Shown here in pieces: positions 1 through 5,138 of a stretch of DNA of 5,138 bases (positions within the stretch are counted from its first letter, which is position 1; each line of letters begins with the position of its first letter). Source of the stretch: Bacteroidota bacterium (GTDB lineage: Bacteria > Bacteroidota > Rhodothermia > Rhodothermales > UBA10348); the NCBI GenBank assembly GCA_024640835.1, contig JAHEEH010000187.1, positions 1 through 5,138 on the forward strand. The letters run 5' to 3'. The notes under the pieces were generated by a model, which made no database searches, had not been told where the DNA came from, and worked only from the letters and a program-made list of their open reading frames with translations. Made by a program: the position numbers and the translations under genes.

Positions 1-1059
1 CAGCCGGTCCATGACGGCTCCGCGTCGCGTCGTCGCCGTTCGGACATGCATGGCCATGGCCCGATGTACCCGGGACAGAACCGAATCGAGGCGCTGGGCC
101 GACACCCGAAGCCGACGGTCCGGGCCCGCCACCGCGACCGATCGCATGACGCTCCGAAGGCGGCGGCGCCCCTGTCCCACCCTCGAGGTGACCGCTGCCG
201 CAAGTCGTCTCTGTAGCGAGCGCATTCCGGCCGTGAGTTCAGCCCGGTCCGGGACCACCAGTTCTGCCGCCATCGACGGCGTCGCTGCGCGGACGTCGGC
301 TGCAAAATCGGCTATGGTGAAATCCGTCTCGTGGCCGACCGCGCTGACCACCGGGATGCCCGAGGCATGAATGACGCGGGCAAGCCGCTCGTCGTTGAAA
401 GCCCAGAGATCCTCAAGCGATCCGCCACCGCGCCCGACCACCAGGACGTCCGGGCGTCTACCATCATTCGAGGGCAGCCCGTTGAAGGACCGGATGGCCG
501 CGGCGATCTCGGCGGCGGCGCCGTCACCCTGTACACGGACGGGAGCGACGACGACCCTGACCAGGGGATAGCGGCGCTCCAGGACGGAAAGCAGATCGTG
601 CAGGACGGCGCCCGATCCGGACGTGACCAGGCCGAGGCAGGACGGGAAGCGCGGCAGCAGCCGCTTGCGGGCCTGGTCGAAGAGCCCTTCGGCCTCCAGA
701 CGGCGTTTCAGTTCCTCGTACGCCTGCTGCAACGCACCCTCGCCGGCCAGCCGCAGGGATCGGATGACCAGTTGCATGTCGCCCCGGGGAGAATACACGG
801 TGAGACCTCCCCGTGCCCGTACCAATTGTCCGTCGGAAGGGCGGAACGGAAACCGGACCACGGTGGACCGCCACGCCACGCAGCGCAATTGCGCCGAGGC
901 GTCCTTGAGCGTGAAGTACGCGTGTCCGGATCCGGGAAGAGCCAGGTTCGAGATCTCGCCTTCAACCTCCACGTCGGGAAACTCCGCCTCGAGGCTGGAG
1001 GCTGCCGCCTGCACGATCTCGGAAACGGAGAGGGTTTCCTCTGGGGTGACGGTTCGCAC
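1..1059 (-). CDS. xseA: Exodeoxyribonuclease VII large subunit (partial; C-terminus beyond left edge)
   Basis: This is the catalytic large subunit of exonuclease VII, which with XseB degrades single-stranded DNA from either end to oligonucleotides in the cytoplasm. The 353 codons in the window cover about three quarters of the usual 400-460 residues. An N-terminal OB-fold domain (about 8-105) carries VEGEISNL (32-39), SGHAYFTLKD (44-53) and a VYSPRGDMQL strand (88-97). The catalytic domain follows, with LHDLL including D155, GRGGGSLEDLW (209-219) and SAVGHETDFTIADFAAD (239-255). D155, R210, H243 and D246 match the conserved catalytic residues of the family. The GTG at 1059-1057 is chosen because a TAG lies in frame upstream at about 1104-1102 with no other start codon between, and because the family's LSVSEIV motif begins at residue 10. 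The ribosome binding site is weak. It is divergent from the bTHX gene. xseB, often adjacent, is not in the window. Confidence 0.96.
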   Translation of the reverse strand, partial: MRTVTPEETLSVSEIVQAAASSLEAEFPDVEVEGEISNLALPGSGHAYFTLKDASAQLRCVAWRSTVVRFPFRPSDGQLVRARGGLTVYSPRGDMQLVIRSLRLAGEGALQQAYEELKRRLEAEGLFDQARKRLLPRFPSCLGLVTSGSGAVLHDLLSVLERRYPLVRVVVAPVRVQGDGAAAEIAAAIRSFNGLPSNDGRRPDVLVVGRGGGSLEDLWAFNDERLARVIHASGIPVVSAVGHETDFTIADFAADVRAATPSMAAELVVPDRAELTAGMRSLQRRLAAAVTSRVGQGRRRLRSVMRSVAVAGPDRRLRVSAQRLDSVLSRVHRAMAMHVRTATTRRGAVMDRL

Positions 1060-1107
1060 GCGATCTCGGGGGAATCGGGGCCACTTTGGGTGTGACCCCG
1101 GCTAGGG

Positions 1108-1123
1108 TATCTTGCCCAAGATA
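1108..1123. promoter_or_regulatory. Inverted repeat in the divergent xseA/bTHX intergenic region (candidate operator)
   Basis: The sequence TATCTTG-CC-CAAGATA is a perfect 7-bp inverted repeat around a 2-bp centre. It lies midway between the xseA start (1059) and the bTHX start (1151), where a dimeric regulator could act on either gene. The loop is too short for a stable RNA hairpin, so a DNA-level protein site is the better reading. It overlaps the first two bases of a TAGAAT hexamer. No regulator or known operator consensus is recognised. Confidence 0.4.
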
Positions 1124-1127
1124 GAAT
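1122..1127 (+). promoter_or_regulatory. Possible -10 element for the bTHX-led operon
   Basis: TAGAAT matches the sigma-70 type TATAAT at five of six positions. It would put the transcript start near 1134, giving a leader of under 20 bases before the bTHX ATG. No convincing -35 hexamer is present 15-18 bp upstream (around 1098-1106), so the call rests on the -10 match and position only. Confidence 0.3.
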
Positions 1128-1150
1128 CCCTTCACGAAATCACCGGAACC

Positions 1151-1255
1151 ATGGGTAAGGGAGACAAGCGCTCGCGGCGCGGAAAGATTGCCAACAAGTC
1201 GAATGGGAAGAAACGACCGCGCCGTCGCAGCCGCAGAAAGTCCGCAAAATCCTGA
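1151..1255 (+). CDS. 30S ribosomal protein bTHX (Thx family), 34 aa
   Basis: This very short, extremely basic peptide starts MGKGDKRSRRGKI and has KKRPRRRSRRK near its end. The family, known from Thermus thermophilus Thx and the plastid-specific PSRP-4, has the pattern MGKGD-K-(K/R)-RGKI followed by a Gly and an RPRKK tail. Thx sits in a cavity in the head of the 30S subunit, where its positive charge neutralises rRNA helices. The gene is 34 codons plus TGA, slightly longer than the 26-residue Thermus protein because of a serine/arginine/lysine-rich tail. A weak GGAA (1145-1148) precedes the ATG. The M14 peptidase begins 11 bp downstream, so cotranscription is likely. The middle of the peptide (ANKSNGKK) lacks the usual aromatic residues (WRGSYG type), but the two ends are diagnostic. 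The gene is short enough that automatic callers may miss it. Confidence 0.88.
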   Translation: MGKGDKRSRRGKIANKSNGKKRPRRRSRRKSAKS

Positions 1256-1266
1256 CGCATCCGACC

Positions 1267-2868
1267 ATGCCTTCCGACTCGGGGCTCCGGCCCATGGCGC
1301 TCGTCGTGGCGCTCCTGTCGCTTGGAGCCGGGCCTTCGATCGCCCAGGTGGCGGATCTGTCGTTCCTGGCTACGCGTGCGGAGGCATCGGAGTACCGTGA
1401 AACCACGCGGTACGACGAGGCGATGGGCTTCCTGGAGGTACTCGCAGCCCAGGACCCGCTCTTTCACCTGACGGACTTCGGGTATTCCGTGGAGGGACGC
1501 AGGCTTCCCCTCGTGGTCTACGGGTCCCTGGCCGGACCGGACGCCGCTTCCGTGCGACGGGACGGGCGGATCCGGGTGCTGGTCCAGGCCAACATTCACG
1601 CGGGTGAGGTGTGCGGAAAGGAAGCCATGCTGGCCTTTCTGCGGGACCTGGTGGCCGTGGGGCGTCCTGCCTGGTCGGACTCACTGATCCTCCTCGTCGC
1701 CCCGATCTACAACGTGGACGGCAACGAGCGCGTGAACCTGTACAATCGACCCAGGCAGAACGGGCCCGTGGGTGGCATGGGGCAGCGGGCGAACGCACAG
1801 GACCTGGACCTGAACCGGGACCACATGAAGCTGGCGAGCCCGGAGGCCAGGTCGCTGGTCCGGCTGCTGGACGAGTACGATCCCCACGTCGTCGTCGACC
1901 TGCACACGACCAACGGGACGCAGCACGGGTACCACGTGACGTACGCCGTCCCGATGCATCCCAACACACATCCGGCCGTGGTCGAGTTGCTGCGGGAACG
2001 GGCGATCCCGGAGATCACGGACTCGGTGCGGGCCCGGACCGGGTGGGAGATGTACTACTACGGCAATCTCCCCTGGCCCGGTCAGGGTGGCGACCGGGGA
2101 TGGTACACCTACGATCACCGGCCCCGATTCAACACGAACTACGTGGGGCTTCGAAATCGACTGGGGATTCTGTCGGAGGGGTATGCCTACGCGTCCTTTC
2201 GCGAGCGCGTGCTGGCTACCCGCGCCTTCGTCGAGGAAATCATCGACTGGACGTATCGGAACGCAGGACGGATCGCGTCGGTCGTGCGCACGGCGGATAC
2301 GCAGAGTGTCGTGGGCGGGGCTCTCGGCGTCCGCGCCGAGATGGTTCGATCGGTCGAGCCGGTGGAGATCATTCTCGGGGGCGCGAACCGCGAGCGTCAC
2401 CCGCAGACGGGGGCTACCGTCCTCGTGATGAATGGCGAGAGACGCACCGAACGCATGCCGGAATACGGTACGTTTCGTGCCTCGGAGACGGTCGTGGCAC
2501 CGATGCGCTACCTGGTTCCCCCCGGATTGACCGCGCTCCGGGCGCTTCTGGACGACCACGGGATCCGCTACGAGGTCCTCGCAGCTCCGGAAGCGGTCCA
2601 CCTGGAGCGGTTTCGTATCGACTCCACTCGGGTTTCGGACCGCGCCTTCCAGGGGGTGAGAGAACGTGAGCTCTTCGGGGCGTGGGAAGCGGCCTCGGCC
2701 ACTCTCGATTCCGGAACGCTTTCCGTTCGCGTGGATCAGCCCCTGGGACGGCTCGTCGTCACGCTTCTGGAGCCGCGCTCAGACGACGGGGCCTTGGACT
2801 GGGGATTCCTCGACGCGGAGGTGGAACACGACGAGGTCTACCCGGTGCTGCGGGAGCCCGCGCACTGA
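1267..2868 (+). CDS. Secreted M14-family zinc carboxypeptidase-like metallopeptidase
   Basis: This 533-residue protein is predicted to be exported and to hydrolyse C-terminal residues or related amide bonds. An N-terminal signal peptide is visible: a hydrophobic stretch from about residue 10 (MALVVALLSLGAG) and a likely cleavage after SIA (residue 26). The M14 catalytic domain spans about 45-335. Its zinc ligands are H111 and E114 in NIHAGE and H213 in VVDLHTTNG. N183-R184 in LDLNRD match the substrate-carboxylate-binding Asn-Arg pair, and E304 in ILSEGYAY is at the position of the general-base glutamate. All key residues are therefore present. The remaining C-terminal part (about 345-533) ends with QPLGRLVVTLLEPRS and a YPVLR motif, resembling the tail of large bacterial secreted M14 proteins; I cannot name a domain for it. 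The start could instead be the ATG at 1294 (residue 10), which leaves a more compact signal peptide; neither has a good ribosome binding site. The substrate cannot be read from the sequence. Confidence 0.9.
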   Translation: MPSDSGLRPMALVVALLSLGAGPSIAQVADLSFLATRAEASEYRETTRYDEAMGFLEVLAAQDPLFHLTDFGYSVEGRRLPLVVYGSLAGPDAASVRRDGRIRVLVQANIHAGEVCGKEAMLAFLRDLVAVGRPAWSDSLILLVAPIYNVDGNERVNLYNRPRQNGPVGGMGQRANAQDLDLNRDHMKLASPEARSLVRLLDEYDPHVVVDLHTTNGTQHGYHVTYAVPMHPNTHPAVVELLRERAIPEITDSVRARTGWEMYYYGNLPWPGQGGDRGWYTYDHRPRFNTNYVGLRNRLGILSEGYAYASFRERVLATRAFVEEIIDWTYRNAGRIASVVRTADTQSVVGGALGVRAEMVRSVEPVEIILGGANRERHPQTGATVLVMNGERRTERMPEYGTFRASETVVAPMRYLVPPGLTALRALLDDHGIRYEVLAAPEAVHLERFRIDSTRVSDRAFQGVRERELFGAWEAASATLDSGTLSVRVDQPLGRLVVTLLEPRSDDGALDWGFLDAEVEHDEVYPVLREPAH

Positions 2869-2870
2869 CC

Positions 2871-3854
2871 GTGGGGGACCGAGCCGATATCGCACGGCCG
2901 GACCTGGAGGCCGCCATCCTGAGGCTGGAGCCCGGAGACGACGAGGCCTTTGGGGCGCTCGAGAGCGAAATCGCCGAGTTCCAGCGTCGACTCAACCCGG
3001 TAGTCCGCACGTTCGGCGACGCGGGACGTTTTCTTCCGATAGCCGCGTTCCGTATGGCCCGGGTGGCCACGTTTCCGGCGGACGAATCGGAGCGCGTCTT
3101 CCGGAGCAGCGGGACGGCGGGAGGGGTGCGCTCTGAGCATCCCGTCAGAAGCATGGCCTTCTACGAGCGCGTCGTGGAGGCCGGTTTCGAGCGTGTCTTC
3201 GGGTCCGAGCCCGGCACCATCGTGGCGTATCTCCCTCGGTACGCAGCGGATTCCTCGCTGGTCGCCATGATGCAGCACCTCGTGCGCCGGTTCGGAGACA
3301 CCGGGAGCGCGGTATTCTCGGACGATGCCGTACGGTTCTCGAAGATCCTCGGCGACTCGGCAAGACGGGAACGGCCTGCGCTCGTGGTCGGTGCGGCGTT
3401 CGGCCTGTTGGAGCTCGCGGAGGGTGGAGTCGGCCGGTTGCCGGGAGACGTCCGCCTGATCGAAACGGGGGGCATGAAGACGCACCGACGATCCATGGAG
3501 CGGGAGACCCTGCACGATGTGCTTTCGAGAGGATTCGGATGTCCGAGAGACCGGATCGGCGGGGAGTTCGGCATGTGCGAGCTGACGAGTCAGGCATGGG
3601 CTCCGACCGGATGGTGGTACGAGGCTCCGCCGTGGATGCGGTTCGAGGTCGTAGATCCTGAACATCCGGACCGCGCCCTGCCGGAGGGCTCCGCCGGCCT
3701 CCTCGCCGTGACCGATCTCGCCAACCTGTACACTGCCTCCCACCTGCTGACCGAAGACAGGGCCGTGGTCCGCTCGGGGCGTTTCAGCGTACTGGGTCGG
3801 GCGAGCGGAGCAGCGCTTCGCGGATGCAATTTCCTGATGGAGGGCACCCCATGA
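2871..3854 (+). CDS. LuxE-family acyl-protein synthetase / acyltransferase-like protein
   Basis: This 327-residue protein belongs to the LuxE branch of the adenylate-forming (ANL) superfamily. In bioluminescent bacteria LuxE activates a fatty acid with ATP and passes the acyl group to the LuxC reductase. Supporting motifs are FRSSGTAGG (77-85, the nucleotide-binding Ser/Thr/Gly loop), YLPRY (120-124), LIETGGMKTHRR (196-207), GGEFGMCELTSQAW (230-243), APPWMRF (252-258), VTDLANLY (280-287), a TED (294-296) and a C-terminal GRASGAALRGCNFLM (309-323). C319 near the end may correspond to the acyl-accepting cysteine of LuxE. Length matches the roughly 320-370 residue family. The GTG at 2871 lies 2 bp after the peptidase stop; the frame is open upstream only because it overlaps the peptidase gene, and the N-terminus from GTG already covers the family start. 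No LuxC-type reductase is in the window. Its end overlaps the next gene by ATGA, implying translational coupling. The acyl substrate is unknown, and it is unlikely to serve bioluminescence. Confidence 0.87.
   Translation: MGDRADIARPDLEAAILRLEPGDDEAFGALESEIAEFQRRLNPVVRTFGDAGRFLPIAAFRMARVATFPADESERVFRSSGTAGGVRSEHPVRSMAFYERVVEAGFERVFGSEPGTIVAYLPRYAADSSLVAMMQHLVRRFGDTGSAVFSDDAVRFSKILGDSARRERPALVVGAAFGLLELAEGGVGRLPGDVRLIETGGMKTHRRSMERETLHDVLSRGFGCPRDRIGGEFGMCELTSQAWAPTGWWYEAPPWMRFEVVDPEHPDRALPEGSAGLLAVTDLANLYTASHLLTEDRAVVRSGRFSVLGRASGAALRGCNFLMEGTP
3838..3844 (+). promoter_or_regulatory. Shine-Dalgarno site for the enoyl-CoA hydratase gene
   Basis: TGGAGGG ends six bases before the ATG at 3851. 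It is the best ribosome binding site in the window and decides the start: the longer in-frame ATG at 3824 would lie upstream of it and deep inside the LuxE-like gene. Confidence 0.7.
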
Positions 3855-4648
3855 TCCGTACCGAACGAGGTCCGCATCCGAGCATCGTGACGGTGACGCT
3901 CGACCGGCCCGAGAAACGCAATGCGCTCAACGGCGATCTCGTCAGGGCGGTCCGGGACCAGGTTCTGGACCTGGGAGCGGACGCCCAGGTGAGGGTGATC
4001 GTGCTCACCGGCGAGGGTTCGGCTTTTTCCGCCGGTGCCGATCTGGACGCTCTGAGGACGCTCAGGTCGGCTTCGCGTGAGGAGAATGAAGCCGATTCCC
4101 TTCTGCTGGCCTCGCTCTTCGAGACCCTGGTCCGCTGCCCCGTTCCGGTGATAGCCCGGGTCAACGGCCCTGCCGTGGCTGGTGGGTGTGGCCTGGTGTC
4201 CGCATGTGACCTGGCGTACGCGGAGGAGAGCGCCCGCTTCGGCTTCACGGAAGTCCGTATCGGATTCGTGCCGGCGATGGTGTCCGTGCTGCTTCGCACC
4301 CGCCTGCGGGAAGCCGATCTCCGGGATCTGCTGCTCACCGGACGGCTCGTCGGGGCCCGAGAGGCCGAGCGGATGGGCCTGATCACCAGGTGCGTGGAGA
4401 ACGGCACCCTCGACGACGTCGTGTTCGAATCGGCCCGGCGGATCGCACGCGACACGAGTCGGGAGGCCGTGGCGAGGACCAAGGGACTTCTGATGGAGGA
4501 ACGGGCCGCCGACCTGGGGGCGTCGCTCAGGGCGGCGGCGGCCGTCAACGCGTCCGCCCGGAAGACGGCGGACTGCATGGCGGGAGTGGATGCCTTCCTG
4601 TCGGGAACGGACGGTCCCTGGCGCGTGGAGTGGGATCGACTCGGGTGA
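3851..4648 (+). CDS. Enoyl-CoA hydratase/isomerase (crotonase) family protein
   Basis: This 265-residue protein is full length for a crotonase-fold enzyme acting on acyl-CoA thioesters. Motifs in order are VTLDRPEKRNALN (15-27), GSAFSAGADL (56-65, CoA and oxyanion-hole loop), VPVIARVNGPAVAGGCGLVSACDLAYA (98-124, second oxyanion-hole loop) and FGFTEVRIGFVPA (130-142). E134 matches the second classical catalytic glutamate (E164 in rat mitochondrial hydratase). The position of the first (E144) is G114, in GGCGL. That GG-x-GL plus TEVRIGFVPA pattern resembles methylglutaconyl-CoA or glutaconyl-type hydratases (LiuC-like) more than classical short-chain hydratases, but the exact reaction is not determined; isomerase or another crotonase activity is possible. 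The start is the ATG overlapping the LuxE-like stop as ATGA, backed by a strong Shine-Dalgarno sequence. The coupling suggests the two proteins work on the same acyl chemistry. Confidence 0.92.
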   Translation: MIRTERGPHPSIVTVTLDRPEKRNALNGDLVRAVRDQVLDLGADAQVRVIVLTGEGSAFSAGADLDALRTLRSASREENEADSLLLASLFETLVRCPVPVIARVNGPAVAGGCGLVSACDLAYAEESARFGFTEVRIGFVPAMVSVLLRTRLREADLRDLLLTGRLVGAREAERMGLITRCVENGTLDDVVFESARRIARDTSREAVARTKGLLMEERAADLGASLRAAAAVNASARKTADCMAGVDAFLSGTDGPWRVEWDRLG

Positions 4649-4653
4649 ACGGG

Positions 4654-5138
4654 ATGGACGAGATCCGGATTTTCGGCCCGCGAGATATGCCCGCGCGGCT
4701 GCGAATCGCCGCCGCTGCCCTCTGGGCCTGGTTCGATGCCGCCGCCTCGGAGCCTGAGCGGGCCCTCGAGGACCTGGACCTCATCGAAACCGGTCGTGAT
4801 CCGGTGGCCGGAAAGGCGACCTGGCGGGCGGCCGTACAGGTATGCCGGGAGCACGGCCTCGATGAATCGCTGCTTCTGCCGCGCCTGCGGGCGTCGGCCC
4901 GACTGGCGGAGGGTCCTGCGATCGAGGACGGCGCGGATCTCAGGGACTTCGCGGATTCCTGGTGTGGAGCGCCCGCCCGCCTGCTGGCGGGCCTCCTGGA
5001 CCTGACCGGGTCCTGGCAGCTGGATATGGCGGCAGATCTCGCGAGAGGGATGTTCCTCGTGGAGACGGTCGTGAGGGCGCGGGAGCATGCGGACAGGGGC
5101 CTCGTTCTTTTTCCGGCCGACGACCTCGCACGTTTCGG
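4654..5138 (+). CDS. Squalene/phytoene synthase-fold protein, probably lacking the catalytic aspartates (partial; C-terminus beyond right edge)
   Basis: The 161 visible codons follow the layout of head-to-head prenyl synthases such as HpnC, HpnD and CrtB. PARLRIAAAALWAWFDAAAS (13-32) lines up with the 'LYAFCR-ADD-DE' helix; DLRDFADSWCGAPARLLAGLL (95-115) with the 'DL-YC---A--VG' helix; and ARGMFLVETVVRAREHADRGLVLFPADDLARFG (130 onward) with the 'A-QLTNILRDV-ED---GR-YLP---L--FG' block. Both metal/diphosphate-binding aspartate motifs are missing: AASEP stands where DD--D is expected, and R141 and H145 occupy the two aspartate positions of the second motif. The family is inferred by eye and the protein may be a pseudoenzyme with a structural or binding role, as in the mitochondrial complex I assembly factor NDUFAF6, which has this fold. 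The ATG at 4654 has a GGTGA five bases upstream; an in-frame GTG at 4645, overlapping the preceding stop as GTGA, is a close alternative that adds three residues. It is probably cotranscribed with the hydratase-like gene. Confidence 0.72.
   Translation, partial: MDEIRIFGPRDMPARLRIAAAALWAWFDAAASEPERALEDLDLIETGRDPVAGKATWRAAVQVCREHGLDESLLLPRLRASARLAEGPAIEDGADLRDFADSWCGAPARLLAGLLDLTGSWQLDMAADLARGMFLVETVVRAREHADRGLVLFPADDLARF

Noticed and set aside
331..1095. Open 254-codon frame on the plus strand opposite xseA
   Set aside because: The minus strand encodes an unambiguous XseA with all conserved motifs. The plus-strand frame has no recognisable domain and is a GC-rich shadow.
1108..1123. Inverted repeat as a Rho-independent terminator
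   Set aside because: The loop would be two bases, the stem is not GC-rich, no T-run follows, and it lies between divergent gene starts where no transcript should end.
1681..2601. Open 306-codon minus-strand frame within the M14 peptidase gene
   Set aside because: It is antisense to a gene with intact zinc ligands and shows no family motif. Long antisense frames are common at this GC content.
1611..2669. Open 352-codon plus-strand frame inside the M14 peptidase gene
   Set aside because: It is an alternative frame of a well-supported gene, with Gly/Arg/Pro-rich composition typical of a frame-shifted shadow.
2682..2870. Longer N-terminus for the LuxE-like protein (ATG at 2682)
   Set aside because: It would overlap the peptidase gene by nearly 190 bases, and the added residues are Arg/Gly-rich and unlike the family. 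The GTG at 2871 gives a family-length protein.
3824..3850. Earlier ATG for the crotonase-family gene
   Set aside because: The ATG at 3851 has a strong Shine-Dalgarno sequence at the right spacing and an ATGA overlap with the upstream stop, and the protein from there is already full length.
3784..5088. Open 434-codon minus-strand frame opposite the crotonase and prenyl-synthase-like genes
   Set aside because: It is Ser/Arg-rich with no domain, and it covers two plus-strand genes with recognisable conserved motifs. Read as a codon-bias shadow.

Overview
The window is a high-GC bacterial chromosome segment, roughly two thirds G+C by eye, with tightly packed genes and many spurious long frames on the opposite strands. 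The set of a secreted M14 peptidase, a bTHX ribosomal peptide, a LuxE-like protein and frequent GTG starts would fit a Gemmatimonadota-like or related FCB-group bacterium. That placement is an inference from gene style, not from a marker gene.

Layout. Positions 1-1059 (minus strand) hold the N-terminal three quarters of xseA, the large subunit of exodeoxyribonuclease VII, which runs off the left edge. A divergent intergenic region of about 90 bp (1060-1150) contains a perfect 7+7 bp inverted repeat and a TAGAAT -10-like hexamer. Rightward from 1151 are five closely spaced genes: a 34-codon gene for 30S ribosomal protein bTHX (1151-1255); a secreted M14 zinc carboxypeptidase-like protein (1267-2868); a LuxE-family acyl-protein synthetase/acyltransferase-like protein (2871-3854); an enoyl-CoA hydratase/isomerase family protein (3851-4648); and a squalene/phytoene synthase-fold protein whose metal-binding aspartates appear to be lost (4654 to beyond 5138).

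How they fit. The rightward genes are separated by 11 bp, 2 bp, a 4-bp ATGA overlap and 5 bp (or a GTGA overlap), so they probably form one transcription unit. The last three genes all belong to families that handle acyl or isoprenoid substrates: a LuxE-like acyl-activating protein, a crotonase-fold protein with one of the two classical catalytic glutamates replaced by glycine, and a probable pseudoenzyme of the squalene/phytoene synthase fold. Their joint function is unknown, and this is the part of the window most worth following up. No RNA genes, CRISPR arrays, insertion sequences or long repeats were seen.
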